64,000 nucleotides of DNA, taken from Methanocella conradii HZ254 (GTDB lineage Archaea; Halobacteriota; Methanocellia; Methanocellales; Methanocellaceae). The stretch covers positions 1 to 64,000 of the forward strand of contig NC_017034.1 of the NCBI RefSeq assembly GCF_000251105.1, written 5' to 3'. Within the stretch, counting starts at the first letter, position 1. Every line of letters begins with the position of its first letter. Positions 42,032-51,175 of this stretch are shown here, piece by piece. The position numbers and the translations under genes were made by a program. The notes beneath the pieces are model-generated. The model saw only the letters and a program-made list of their open reading frames with translations. It ran no database searches and was not told the origin of the DNA.

Positions 42032-44719
42032 ATGGAACCCCCCTACTACAATAAGACCGTCGAGGAGACGTTTGAGGAGGCCCAGACCTCCCCGTCCGGC
42101 CTGACCTCCGTTGAGGCGAGGCGAAGGCTCAGCATATACGGGCCCAACACTCTTGAAAAAGGCACCGTTATAAACCCTTTTTACGTTTTCCTCCACCAGT
42201 TCATGGATCCGCTCATATACATCCTCATAATCGCGGCAGGGGTGACCACCTTCCTGGGGGACTGGATTGACACAGGCGTCATCATAGCCGTTATCATAAT
42301 TGATGCTATCATAGGCTTTTCACAGGAGATAAAGGCTGAGCAGGCTGTCAGCGCGCTAAAGACGCTCACTGCGCCTCGGGCGAGAGTGATCCGCAACGGC
42401 CACGTCGAGGAGGTGAGCGGCGAAGAGCTCGTTCCTGGAGACATTGTGCTTCTCGCATCCGGGACGCGAGTGCCCGCAGACCTCAGGCTCATCGAGTCCA
42501 TCCACATGGAGGTGGACGAGTCGACCATAACAGGCGAGTCATTACCCGTAAAGAAGGACACGGCCGCGTTAAGCGTTAAAGGAGTTGCCATAGGCGATAT
42601 CCACAACATGGCGTTCATGGGAACCCTTGTCACGTCAGGCCGGGGCCAGGGCATAGTGGTGGCGACGGGCACCAAGACGCAGCTTGGAAGCATTTCCGTC
42701 GAGGTAGCCCGTGTGAAGAAAACGGCGACGCCTTTGCAGGACAGGCTCAGCCATCTTAGCAGCAGGATAGGCATCGCTATCCTGGGCCTGTCTATCGTGG
42801 CGGTCGCGCTAGGCATCATTATCGGGGAAAGGCTTATCGATATGCTTCTGACGGGGATCGCCCTTGCGGTCGGGGCTATACCTGAAGGCCTGCCCGTGGT
42901 GGTCACGATAACGCTCGCCATCGGCGTCAAGAGGATGGCCGACAAGAACGCCATCATAAGGAGGCTCCCCGCCGTGGAGACGCTCGGCAGCACGACGGTG
43001 ATAGCGTCGGATAAGACTGGCACGATGACGAGGAACGAGATGACAGTGGTGAGGGCCTATGCTGGGGGCAGGCATTACAGGGTGAGTGGCGTAGGGTATT
43101 CGCCTGACGGAGAAATATTGGCTGAGGACAAAGATGACCCCAGGAATAATAAAGCCCTGGAGATGTGCCTGCGTGCCGGCTTGCTTGCTAACGAGTCTGA
43201 CCTGGAGTTCGACGAGGATAAGAAGGAGTATTTCCCTAGAGGCGACCCTACCGAGGTAGGGCTTATCGTTTCTGCCATGAAGGGTGGGCTTAGCGAAGGG
43301 CAGGAAAGGGTGAGATACGTTGAGCTGGACGAGCTCCCGTTCGAATCGGAGCGCATGTACATGGCGTCACTCCATAAAGACCCGGGCGGTGAGGGCAATA
43401 TAGCGTTCATCAAGGGGGCCCCCGATCGTATACTGGGTATGTGCGATCGGGCGATGAGCGATGAGGGCGAAGAGGTGGAGGTCGATAAAGGGCAGGTGTA
43501 CTCCATCGTGGATTCAATGGGCGCCGAGGGGCTGAGGGTGCTGGCAATGGCGTATAAAAAGTTTCCTCCTCACATTACCGGCATTGAGCCGGAAATGCTA
43601 TCCGATGGGGCGGTCTTTCTGGGACTACAGGGCATGTATGACCCTCCAAGGGAGGAGGTGTATGAGGCCATTCGGCAGGCTAAGATGTCGGGTATAAGGG
43701 TGATAATGGTCACGGGTGACCATAAGGCCACGGCGCTAACCATAGCGCGGAAGCTCGGCATCTCCGGGGATGGCGCGGCGCTGACAGGCCAGGAGCTCGA
43801 TGCGATGACGGACGACGAGCTATATGAAGCGGTAGGCCGGGTATCCGTATTTTCAAGGGTATCTCCCTTGCATAAGCTCCGCATCGTACAGCAGCTTATC
43901 AGGCGTGGCGAGGTGGTGGCCGTGACGGGCGATGGCGTCAACGACACCCCGGCCCTAAAGGCGGCACACATCGGGGTGGCCATGGGAAAGAGCGGCACAG
44001 ATGCGGCCAAGGAGACGGCCGAGATGATAATCACGGACGATAACTTCGCCAGCATTTTCGCCGCCGTAAAGGAGGGCAGGGTGGTCTTCGCAAACATCCG
44101 TAAGGTCGTGCTGTTCCTGCTATCGAGCGGCTTCGGGCAGGTCATATTCATATTAGCTACGCTGGCCATGCGCCTGCCATTGCCGCTGCTTCCCTCTCAA
44201 ATAATATGGATGAACCTCGTTACCAATGGCCTTCAGGACGTGGCGATGGCCTTCGAGCCGCCTGAAAAAGGCATCGAGTACCAGAAGCCGCGCCCTAGAG
44301 GCGAGCCCATAATATCCCGCCTCATGGCCGAGAGGCTCGTCGTCATCGGCGTCGTGCTAGCATTGGGCACCCTTGCCATCTATACCTGGGAGCTCGAGCG
44401 TGGGGTGAGCATTGACAAGGCCAGGACTGCGGCGCTCACGACTTTAGTGCTATACCAGCTCTTCAACGTGTTTAACGCCCGCTCCGAGACCAGGTCCGCC
44501 TTTAGGATGAGCCCGCTTTCGAACCCCTTCTTATTTTTCAGCATCGTCGCCTCGATCATAGCGCAGGTGGCGGCAATCTACTGGGAACCCCTACAGTTCA
44601 TGTTTCGGACTACTCCCCTGGAGCTGGCCGACTGGCTCGTCATCATACCGGTGGCCATGACCGTCATCCTGGTGGTGGAGGCGGAAAAGGCCCTGAGACG
44701 CCTTATAAAGAAAGGTTAG
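42032..44719 (+). CDS. P-type (P2, calcium/cation-type) ATPase
   Basis: 895 residues. Cation ATPase N-terminal domain (SGLTSVEARRRLSIYGPNTL), TGES actuator motif, PEGLPVVVTITLAIG in helix 4, phosphorylation site D327 in SDKTGTMTRNEMTV, nucleotide-binding KGAPDR, and hinge TGDGVNDTPALKAA. Ten membrane helices expected. The PEGL motif and helix-6 residues (LVTNGLQDVAMAFEPP) point to the P2 group (Ca2+, or Na+/K+-like); the cation is not certain. A 52-residue membrane peptide is encoded convergently, its stop overlapping this gene's stop. Confidence 0.93.
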   Translation: MEPPYYNKTVEETFEEAQTSPSGLTSVEARRRLSIYGPNTLEKGTVINPFYVFLHQFMDPLIYILIIAAGVTTFLGDWIDTGVIIAVIIIDAIIGFSQEIKAEQAVSALKTLTAPRARVIRNGHVEEVSGEELVPGDIVLLASGTRVPADLRLIESIHMEVDESTITGESLPVKKDTAALSVKGVAIGDIHNMAFMGTLVTSGRGQGIVVATGTKTQLGSISVEVARVKKTATPLQDRLSHLSSRIGIAILGLSIVAVALGIIIGERLIDMLLTGIALAVGAIPEGLPVVVTITLAIGVKRMADKNAIIRRLPAVETLGSTTVIASDKTGTMTRNEMTVVRAYAGGRHYRVSGVGYSPDGEILAEDKDDPRNNKALEMCLRAGLLANESDLEFDEDKKEYFPRGDPTEVGLIVSAMKGGLSEGQERVRYVELDELPFESERMYMASLHKDPGGEGNIAFIKGAPDRILGMCDRAMSDEGEEVEVDKGQVYSIVDSMGAEGLRVLAMAYKKFPPHITGIEPEMLSDGAVFLGLQGMYDPPREEVYEAIRQAKMSGIRVIMVTGDHKATALTIARKLGISGDGAALTGQELDAMTDDELYEAVGRVSVFSRVSPLHKLRIVQQLIRRGEVVAVTGDGVNDTPALKAAHIGVAMGKSGTDAAKETAEMIITDDNFASIFAAVKEGRVVFANIRKVVLFLLSSGFGQVIFILATLAMRLPLPLLPSQIIWMNLVTNGLQDVAMAFEPPEKGIEYQKPRPRGEPIISRLMAERLVVIGVVLALGTLAIYTWELERGVSIDKARTAALTTLVLYQLFNVFNARSETRSAFRMSPLSNPFLFFSIVASIIAQVAAIYWEPLQFMFRTTPLELADWLVIIPVAMTVILVVEAEKALRRLIKKG

Positions 44720-44874
44720 GGCCGCCATTCATCGTCCTTGCGCTCCCCTTTTATTATGGACTTGAGCCACCTGTAGAGAGGCACCAAAAGCCCCGGAGCT
44801 ATTATTATGACGCAGCAGAACGGGCCGTTCTTTATCCATTCTATCAAGCCTGAGACGATGTCAAGCATCATCAT
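44716..44874 (-). CDS. 52-residue single-pass membrane peptide
   Basis: Frame from ATGATGATG at 44874 to TAA at 44716. MMMLDIVSGLIEWIKNGPFC is followed by CVIIIAPGLLVPLYRW and a charged end KGERKDDEWRP: one hydrophobic helix, amphipathic start, basic/acidic tail. The stop overlaps the stop of the P-type ATPase by three bases. Upstream GGA is rather far from the ATG, so translation support is moderate. Small membrane peptides can regulate P2 ATPases (as sarcolipin or phospholamban do), but the link here is only positional. Confidence 0.45.
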   Translation of the reverse strand: MMMLDIVSGLIEWIKNGPFCCVIIIAPGLLVPLYRWLKSIIKGERKDDEWRP

Positions 44875-44977
44875 AATCTTTACTATGCTTCCTTAAAAAC
44901 TTAGCCTTAGCAGTGCTCCAATACAAGGAGCCACATTAACCTCTATGGCTTAATACTGTGCGACCTCCGGCGAAACA

Positions 44978-46246
44978 TTAGAAGCCGCAGGCGAGGTCGA
45001 GGGGGCATCCGCCGCCGCACATGGGGAACTGGATACAGGAGCGGCACCGCTCCGGGGCGAAGCTATGGCTGCGCAGACATCTGGCGAGGTCAGAGTCCCA
45101 CATCGCCCTGAAGTCGTCCTTGAGGGCATTGCCAAGCGGCTTAAAGTATGACTGGCAGGGCAGGACGCTGCCATCTGGCTCCACGGCCAAGGTGAGCCTG
45201 GCGGCGGAGCAAGACTTAATCCCCAAACCCATCTCAACCGGGTTGAGCTTATGGTACTTCGTGGGAGTGTACCAGATGAACTCCATGCCCAGCGCGTTCG
45301 CCTTATTTATGACATCGGGCAACATCTCCTTCAGCTCCTCTGGAGCCAAGCCCTCGGTCTCAGTGCCCTTTCCGGCGCGTATCACCGCGTTCAGCCCGAA
45401 CTTTTTCACGCCCAGCCCGTGTAAAAATGGCACTAGCTCTCCCACCGTCATATAGTTCTGCCTGGTAATCGTGGTATTCGTGGTCGTATAAAGCTCGCCG
45501 ACGCAATTCTTGATGCCAGCCACCGTCTCCTCGAAGGATGCGGCGCCACACATCTTATCGTGGATGGCGGGGTCGGGCGACTCTATGGTTATCTGGACGT
45601 AGTCCAGCCCCGCCCTCTTCAGCGAGGCCACCCGCTCCTTCGTGAGAAGGCGGCCGTTCGTTATCAGCCCCGTCACCACGTCAAGGCCCTCGGCATAAGC
45701 TATCAGCTCTTCCAGGTCGTCCCTTAAGAGCGGCTCGCCGCCGGTGAAGACGACGTTGGGCACCTCGAAGTCCACAGACTTCTTGATGATCTTCTTCCAC
45801 TCCTCCGTGCCCAGCTCCTTAGTCTGCCGCGGGCCACCAGCATAGCAATGAGAGCAATCATTGTTACAGCGGTAGGTCAATGCCAGGTCTATGCGGATGG
45901 GGGATTTCATCAGGCCATACTGGGGCTCCTTTATTTTCACGTCAAAGCAGGTGAACGGGCAGGCGTTGCCCTGAGTTACGCCCCATATTATCGACTGCAG
46001 GCGGTCATAGTCCGCCTCGGCCTGCTTTTTCTTTACCTTATATTTTAGCATCATTCGCCATACCACGTTGTCGCGGACGCTGCCTATCAACGGCTTCTTG
46101 CGCGAGTAGCGTATATAGTGCCTAACATAGTCCATGCCAATCTTATCAAGGTACAGGATGCTAGACGCGTTTATGATGAGCATCCCCGTGCCATCCGCCT
46201 CCTCCCTGAGGTGAAGGCGGGTATTGTCTATCCTCGTCTTGATCAT
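44978..46246 (-). CDS. Radical SAM/SPASM enzyme, probable maturase of the Cys-tail protein
   Basis: 422 residues. The radical SAM cluster motif CNNDCSHC is at C127, C131, C134; GGEPLLR and later strands complete the barrel. The C-terminal SPASM region has many cysteines (CSAARL, LPCQSYF, CLRSH, CRSCIQFPMCGGGCPLDLACG) for auxiliary Fe-S clusters. The N-terminal 100 residues (TGMLIINASSILYLDKIGMDYV) resemble a PqqD/RRE-type peptide-recognition fold, and contain an extra C96/C100 pair. Start ATG 46246 overlaps the upstream stop by ATGA; the Gly codons of that gene (GGAGGAGG) double as ribosome site. SPASM enzymes usually modify peptides; the likely substrate is the preceding gene's Cys-rich tail. 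Confidence 0.88.
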   Translation of the reverse strand: MIKTRIDNTRLHLREEADGTGMLIINASSILYLDKIGMDYVRHYIRYSRKKPLIGSVRDNVVWRMMLKYKVKKKQAEADYDRLQSIIWGVTQGNACPFTCFDVKIKEPQYGLMKSPIRIDLALTYRCNNDCSHCYAGGPRQTKELGTEEWKKIIKKSVDFEVPNVVFTGGEPLLRDDLEELIAYAEGLDVVTGLITNGRLLTKERVASLKRAGLDYVQITIESPDPAIHDKMCGAASFEETVAGIKNCVGELYTTTNTTITRQNYMTVGELVPFLHGLGVKKFGLNAVIRAGKGTETEGLAPEELKEMLPDVINKANALGMEFIWYTPTKYHKLNPVEMGLGIKSCSAARLTLAVEPDGSVLPCQSYFKPLGNALKDDFRAMWDSDLARCLRSHSFAPERCRSCIQFPMCGGGCPLDLACGF

Positions 46247-47910
46247 GTGCAGCCGCCTCCTCCGCCGGCGCAGGCGCAGGCGCAGGCGCACGACACGCAG
46301 GCGCACGCGCAGGATACGCAGGCGCATGATGAGCCTCCGCCCGAGCGTGCGGGCCGATAGGTCGACACAGGGGGCGGCGCGTTTGCCTGATCCCTTATCC
46401 CCAGGAACCTCTCGACGCCTCCCACCACCCCGGCCGACATGGCCTCCACAGAGTTCGAGATGGAATTCGCAAAAGACTCCACGCTCGCAGTGGTCTTATT
46501 CGTCGGGGCCTGCGTGCCGCCCGGCTTAGCCTCGCCAGTAGAAGGCTGCCCCGACCCCTGGCCCCGGTGATGCGGGAGGCCAAAATAGTACGGATACCAC
46601 CAGTAATACTCCGGCACAATCACCGTCCGGCTTTCTGGCAGCTCGGACACGTATTCCCTAGTCTTTTTGGCGAACTCCTCGTCCGCCATGAGCCAGAACA
46701 TGTTAGCGTCGTACTTTTCCAGCTTAAGCTCGGGCGTGTCCACCGCCTTGATCTCGGCCCACGCCTCATCTATCTTCGAGCGGTAGTAATCCTCAGTATC
46801 CTTCCTGCAATAGGGCCTGGTCTTATCGACCACGCGGCGGGCCAGGACCTTGAAGCACTCTAAAAGCTTGTCCTCATCCAGCCTATCATTAACGATGGAG
46901 TCCGCAAAGAGCTTTTCATAGTAATTCAGGCCCTTTCTCGATACGAGCTCAAGGCGTATGGGGTCGGTTGAGAGGAGCTTTACGTTGCCGTTTTTCATCA
47001 TGCCGAACATGATCATGGTGAGCACCCGCTTCGGGTCTACTCTCAGGAGAGTGGCCGCCTCCACGGGGTCGAGGTTTTTGTTGACGCCGATGCCGTCCAT
47101 GCTGACGACGGGCGAAGAGTAGGGCTTGCGGCTCAATGAGCCTATTATCGTGACGGCTATCGTGATAAACATAAAGAGCAGGAAGATTGCAGGGCAGGAA
47201 CAGGAAAGCAGCGCATCAAAAAGGCCTGCTACGCCCCCGAAGTCTGAGGGATAATGCGGCGTCTCTGTAGCTTTTCCGGCCACGGCACCCGGCGCCATAT
47301 AAGAGTCCGGGAAGCTCACCGCCACCTGGAACTGCTCGTTAGGTGCGAGCTCCTTGCTCTCAAAATATACCCAGGTGCGGCCCTGCTCAACGCCGATGTT
47401 ATCGTACATCTTCTGGCCCGTAAATACCTGCTCTTGAGGCACATTTCCGGGAAGGTAAAACTTAACCTGGGTATCCCTTATGTACATGTCCCACCATGGC
47501 GGTATGAACGTGACTATGTCATAGCCCTCCTTGTCCGCCCGGTAGACGAAGCCTGGAAGGGTCGAGTTGATGCGTAAATAGGCGTGATCGCCGGGCTTCA
47601 GGCTCCACCCTTTAGTCTTTATCTGGCCGCCATCGAGGGTAAATGAATGTTGTACGCCCCTGTCGTCCACCACGTCGGAGACCTGCATGTTCGGTGTGGT
47701 CATGGGTATCCAGACTTCGTTCCACACGCCCTTCACGATGTTTGCGTCCACCTCGTATTGCATGTAGACGGTGCCCGACGGGTCTATGTCCAGCACGACG
47801 TGCTGGTAGTTGACCTGCCACCTGTACGCATCCTGGGCATGGCTAGGGGGCACTAAGGCGATCACGACGAGCAAGATTAGTATCGAATAAGCGAGCCTCT
47901 TCTGGTACAT
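46243..47910 (-). CDS. DUF2207-like membrane protein with a ten-cysteine C-terminal tail
   Basis: 555 residues from ATG 47910 (AAGGTG upstream). Signal segment (ILILLVVIALVPPSHA), an outer beta domain of about 200 residues, one membrane helix at about 238-259 followed by RK (so the C-terminus is cytosolic), then a helical/winged region (DPVEAATLLRVDPKRVLTMI). A Pro/Thr-rich linker leads to the tail: after GGGSS, cysteines at 529, 531, 534, 536, 538, 541, 543, 545, 547 and 554, spaced by Ala or Val-Ser, then a Gly run. Such low-complexity Cys tails resemble substrates of radical SAM maturases. The enzyme gene overlaps the end. Confidence 0.85.
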   Translation of the reverse strand: MYQKRLAYSILILLVVIALVPPSHAQDAYRWQVNYQHVVLDIDPSGTVYMQYEVDANIVKGVWNEVWIPMTTPNMQVSDVVDDRGVQHSFTLDGGQIKTKGWSLKPGDHAYLRINSTLPGFVYRADKEGYDIVTFIPPWWDMYIRDTQVKFYLPGNVPQEQVFTGQKMYDNIGVEQGRTWVYFESKELAPNEQFQVAVSFPDSYMAPGAVAGKATETPHYPSDFGGVAGLFDALLSCSCPAIFLLFMFITIAVTIIGSLSRKPYSSPVVSMDGIGVNKNLDPVEAATLLRVDPKRVLTMIMFGMMKNGNVKLLSTDPIRLELVSRKGLNYYEKLFADSIVNDRLDEDKLLECFKVLARRVVDKTRPYCRKDTEDYYRSKIDEAWAEIKAVDTPELKLEKYDANMFWLMADEEFAKKTREYVSELPESRTVIVPEYYWWYPYYFGLPHHRGQGSGQPSTGEAKPGGTQAPTNKTTASVESFANSISNSVEAMSAGVVGGVERFLGIRDQANAPPPVSTYRPARSGGGSSCACVSCACACVSCACACACAGGGGGCT

Positions 47911-47911
47911 G

Positions 47912-48367
47912 TCACACCTTAACCTGCCTATCATTTTCCTCGCCAAATGGTATGAGTGTCGGGAACGAGTACGTCGTGATGCCCGACGATTGGGTCGCGT
48001 CTATGTTAATGTCGCATATGCCTTTCTTCGCCATTTTATCGAGCACCGCTTCGGCCACGGCCGACTCGAAGCCCACGTTGATGAGGTCTGCCACAGTTAC
48101 GCTGCCCTTGTTCTTTTTTGCCAGCGCGAGCACCTGGCGCTCCATGTTGTGGTAGCGGGCTTCATCCATCTTCTCATCCTGTATAGCAGAATAGGCAAGG
48201 TATATAAAAGCCGCCCCAGCCCCCAGCATTACGAGGCCGGCCAGCCCTGTTGCGAGCGACCAGGCGCGGCCAGCTATGAGTGCCATTAACGTGATAAACC
48301 ATACTGGCAGGCTCAATAAAATTGTTGCAGTGCCCAGTATGGCGCACAAGATAGCCTTAAGCTCCAT
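47912..48367 (-). CDS. Small membrane protein with winged-helix-like C-terminus
   Basis: 151 residues. Two hydrophobic segments (about residues 3-32 and 37-60), then a cytosolic domain LALAKKNKGSVTVADLINVG...AVAEAVLDKMAKKGI, which reads like a winged-helix fold, with FPTLIPFGEE near the end. First gene of the three-gene unit with the Cys-tail protein and the radical SAM enzyme; the next start lies one base past its stop. It may be a regulatory or scaffold partner. No family assigned. Confidence 0.7.
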   Translation of the reverse strand: MELKAILCAILGTATILLSLPVWFITLMALIAGRAWSLATGLAGLVMLGAGAAFIYLAYSAIQDEKMDEARYHNMERQVLALAKKNKGSVTVADLINVGFESAVAEAVLDKMAKKGICDINIDATQSSGITTYSFPTLIPFGEENDRQVKV

Positions 48368-48451
48368 ATTGCATTAATAGTACGGTCAAATAGTATAGAT
48401 ATTTTGTTTAAGAGGGGAGAGAAAGTATTACGTGCATCAGCGCCAAAACGA

Positions 48452-49441
48452 TTACCAGAGCCTTATGCCGCGTATCACGCAGCCTTCTTCCACGATGCGT
48501 CCGACGATCTTGCCATCCGTCATCTTTACGATGGCCCCCGCGTTGTCTTTGTCAGTAATGATCACGTAGCCCATCCCCATGTTGAATGTCCTGTACATCT
48601 CCGTATCCTCTATACCTCCGAGCTTCTGGAGCCATGTGAAGATTGGCGGCACGGGGAGAGGGTCGTTAAAGTCAAAGCCGTACTTTGTTATACGCCTGAG
48701 GTTCAGGAGGCCTCCGCCGGTGATATGGGCCATGCCCTTGACCCTGTATTTCTTGAAAATTGGGACCACTTCGGCGTAGATCCTGGTGGGCTTTAGCAGC
48801 TCTTCTCCTATAGTCGTTGAGCTATCATAAGGAAGAGGGTCCGTGTACTTAAGGCCCGCCTCTTTTATGACCTTGCGCACGAGGCTATATCCATTCGAGT
48901 GGACGCCGCTTGATGGCAACCCTATCACCACGTCGCCGGCCTCGATTGACTCGCCCGTAACGACCTTATCCTTTTCCACATAGCCCACACAGGTTCCGGC
49001 GAGGTCGAAGCCCTTGATGATATCTGGCAGAGCTGCGGTCTCCCCGCCTATTATGGAAATGTTGGCCTGCCTGGCCCCTTCATTGAGGCCTATCATGACC
49101 TGCCTTATCAGCTCATCGTCGGGCCTCTCAATTGAAATATAGTCTACAAAAGCCAGAGGCTCCACGCCCATTGTATAAAGATCGTTCACGTTCATCGCCA
49201 CGCAGTCTATGCCCACCGTGTCCCACTTCTTCATGGCATCGGCGATGATGAGCTTCGTCCCAACTCCATCCGTGGTCATGGCCAGCGCAAACAAGCCCAT
49301 ATCTATTAGACCAGCATAGTGGCCTACATCTCCCATTGGCGCCCCGAAGCCCCTTCGCCTATACGTCAACCCCTTCTTGATGATGCCCGACTTTATCTCG
49401 TCCAGCCTGTCTATGTCCACGCCCGCCCCGGCGTAGGTCAT
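48452..49441 (-). CDS. purM: Phosphoribosylformylglycinamidine cyclo-ligase (PurM)
   Basis: Fifth step of purine synthesis: ATP-dependent closure to aminoimidazole ribotide. MTYAGAGVDIDRLDEIKSGI, AMTTDGVGTKLIIA, NDLYTMGVEPLAFVDYIS, IIGGETAALPDI and MAHITGGGLLNL are canonical. 329 residues. I chose ATG 49441, the canonical MTYA start with GAGAGG upstream; an ATG at 49462 adds seven residues. Divergent from serA. The Pro/Tyr loop region is complete and no decay is seen. Confidence 0.95.
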   Translation of the reverse strand: MTYAGAGVDIDRLDEIKSGIIKKGLTYRRRGFGAPMGDVGHYAGLIDMGLFALAMTTDGVGTKLIIADAMKKWDTVGIDCVAMNVNDLYTMGVEPLAFVDYISIERPDDELIRQVMIGLNEGARQANISIIGGETAALPDIIKGFDLAGTCVGYVEKDKVVTGESIEAGDVVIGLPSSGVHSNGYSLVRKVIKEAGLKYTDPLPYDSSTTIGEELLKPTRIYAEVVPIFKKYRVKGMAHITGGGLLNLRRITKYGFDFNDPLPVPPIFTWLQKLGGIEDTEMYRTFNMGMGYVIITDKDNAGAIVKMTDGKIVGRIVEEGCVIRGIRLW

Positions 49442-49565
49442 GTGCCTCTCTGAGCCTTGCATGGTAAAAAGAAAGAGGGGAAGATAAATAAAATTTATGG
49501 GAAGCCTTATGAATGTTGAGCATCCATAAGTCAAAACATCACCTCCCTGTGTAGGTGGGAACATC

Positions 49566-51146
49566 ATGAAAGTCCTAATAACCGATCCAATCTCTGATGA
49601 AGGCATTAAGATATTAAAGGCCGAGCCTGGAGTCCAGGTGGACGTTGAGACGAAGCTCACGAAGGAGCAGCTAATCGAGAAGATCAAGGATTATGACGCT
49701 TTGATCATAAGGAGCGAGACTCAGGTCACAAAAGAGGTCATCGACGCTGCCCAGCACTTGAAGATCATTGGAAGGGCGGGCGTGGGAATCGATAATGTAG
49801 ACGTGCCCGCCGCTACTGAGAAGGGCATCATAGTTGCTAACGCGCCGGAGGGCAATACGATTGCCGCTTGTGAGCACACGCTGGCCATGATGTTCGCCAT
49901 GTCGAGGAACATACCGCAGGCGAACGCCTCCCTGAAGGGCGGAAAGTGGGAGAGGAGCAAGTTCATGGGCGTGGAAGTGATGGGCAAGACGCTGGGCGTT
50001 ATAGGCCTTGGGCGCATAGGCGGGGAGGTGACGAAGCGGGCCAGGTGCATGGGCATGGAAGTGCTCGCCTACGACCCCTTCACGACGCCCGAACGGGCGA
50101 AAGACCTCGGCGCCAGGCTAACCACGCTTGATGAGATATACGAGAAGGCCGACTACATTACCGTCCACACTCCTTTAATCCCGAGCACGAGGCACATGAT
50201 ATCCACGCCCCAGTTCGAGAAGATGAAGAAGGGCGTGAGGATAATTAATTGCGCCCGCGGCGGCATCATCGATGAGGCCGCCCTGCTGGAGGCTTTGAAG
50301 AGCGGGAAGGTGGCGGGCGCAGCGCTGGACGTGTTCGAGAAGGAGCCTCCTGTGGGGAGCCCACTGCTGGAGTTGCCCAACGTCATCGTGACGCCTCACC
50401 TGGGAGCTTCGACCAAGGAGGCCCAGATTAGCGTTGCCACGATAATAGCGGAGCAGGTTATTAACGCCTTTAAGGGATTGCCAGTCACTACGGCGCTGAA
50501 CATCCCGGTCATGAAGCCCGAGGCCATGGAAAAGATCAAGCCCTACCTGCCCCTTGCGGAGAGCCTGGGGAAGTTCGCAGCCCAGGTCGTGGACGGCCGC
50601 ATCAAGGAGATAGACGTCACCTATAGCGGAGAGATAACGCAGAAGGACGTCTCGCTAGTGACCATTGCTGTCGTGAAGGGCATGCTGGACGTGAAGAAGG
50701 GCGAGCTGGTTAATTACGTGAACGCCAAGGCTGTGGCTAAGGAGTATGGCATCAACATCGTCGAGTCCAAGTCTGGCGAGGTGGGCGACTACACCAACCT
50801 TATCACGGTCACCGTTAAGACCGATAGCATGCAGCGCAGGGTGCAGGGCACGATCTTCGGCAACAAGGATGCCCGCATCGTTGGGATCGATGGGTACCGT
50901 ATCGAGGCTATCCCCGCCGGCTACATGATCGTGACCATGCACAAGGATAGGCCGGGCGTTATCGGCAACGTGGGCACGGTTCTCGGCAAGAATGACATCA
51001 ACATCGCGGGCATGACCGTGGGCCGCGAGGCGGTCAGGGGCGAGGCGATAATGATCCTTAACGTGGACGACGCGGTGCCCCAGCCCGTCTTGAAAGAGAT
51101 GATAGAAAAGGCCGGGCTGTACGACGCCTACTACGTGAAGCTATGA
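49566..51146 (+). CDS. serA: D-3-phosphoglycerate dehydrogenase
   Basis: First step of serine synthesis. 526 residues: substrate and NAD domains (KVLITDPISDEGIKIL, GLGRIGGEVTKRA Rossmann motif, catalytic His in TPHLGASTKEAQ), then the intervening domain, and a C-terminal ACT domain for serine feedback (MIVTMHKDRPGVIGNVGTVL). Full-length long-form enzyme. Single gene with the promoter in the 100-bp gap from purM; GTAGGTGGG lies about 4-12 bp upstream of the ATG. Ends at a bidirectional hairpin. Confidence 0.96.
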   Translation: MKVLITDPISDEGIKILKAEPGVQVDVETKLTKEQLIEKIKDYDALIIRSETQVTKEVIDAAQHLKIIGRAGVGIDNVDVPAATEKGIIVANAPEGNTIAACEHTLAMMFAMSRNIPQANASLKGGKWERSKFMGVEVMGKTLGVIGLGRIGGEVTKRARCMGMEVLAYDPFTTPERAKDLGARLTTLDEIYEKADYITVHTPLIPSTRHMISTPQFEKMKKGVRIINCARGGIIDEAALLEALKSGKVAGAALDVFEKEPPVGSPLLELPNVIVTPHLGASTKEAQISVATIIAEQVINAFKGLPVTTALNIPVMKPEAMEKIKPYLPLAESLGKFAAQVVDGRIKEIDVTYSGEITQKDVSLVTIAVVKGMLDVKKGELVNYVNAKAVAKEYGINIVESKSGEVGDYTNLITVTVKTDSMQRRVQGTIFGNKDARIVGIDGYRIEAIPAGYMIVTMHKDRPGVIGNVGTVLGKNDINIAGMTVGREAVRGEAIMILNVDDAVPQPVLKEMIEKAGLYDAYYVKL

Positions 51147-51148
51147 AT

Positions 51149-51175
51149 AAGGGGCGAAGTTGCCCCTTCTTATTT
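51149..51175. terminator. Bidirectional hairpin between serA and the convergent membrane gene
   Basis: AAGGGGC (51149-51155) and GCCCCTT (51162-51168) pair around GAAGTT. A T-run (TTATTTT) follows on the plus side and A/T residues on the other. The convergent gene ends inside its right part, at 51170. Confidence 0.7.

Noticed and set aside
46247..46327. Arg-rich N-terminal extension of the radical SAM enzyme
   Set aside because: The 27 extra residues are the Cys-tail repeat read in another frame; the ATG at 46246 has a ribosome site and a proper overlap.
49442..49687. N-terminal extension of PurM
   Set aside because: Residues upstream of MTYAGAGVDID do not resemble the family and run into the serA start on the other strand.
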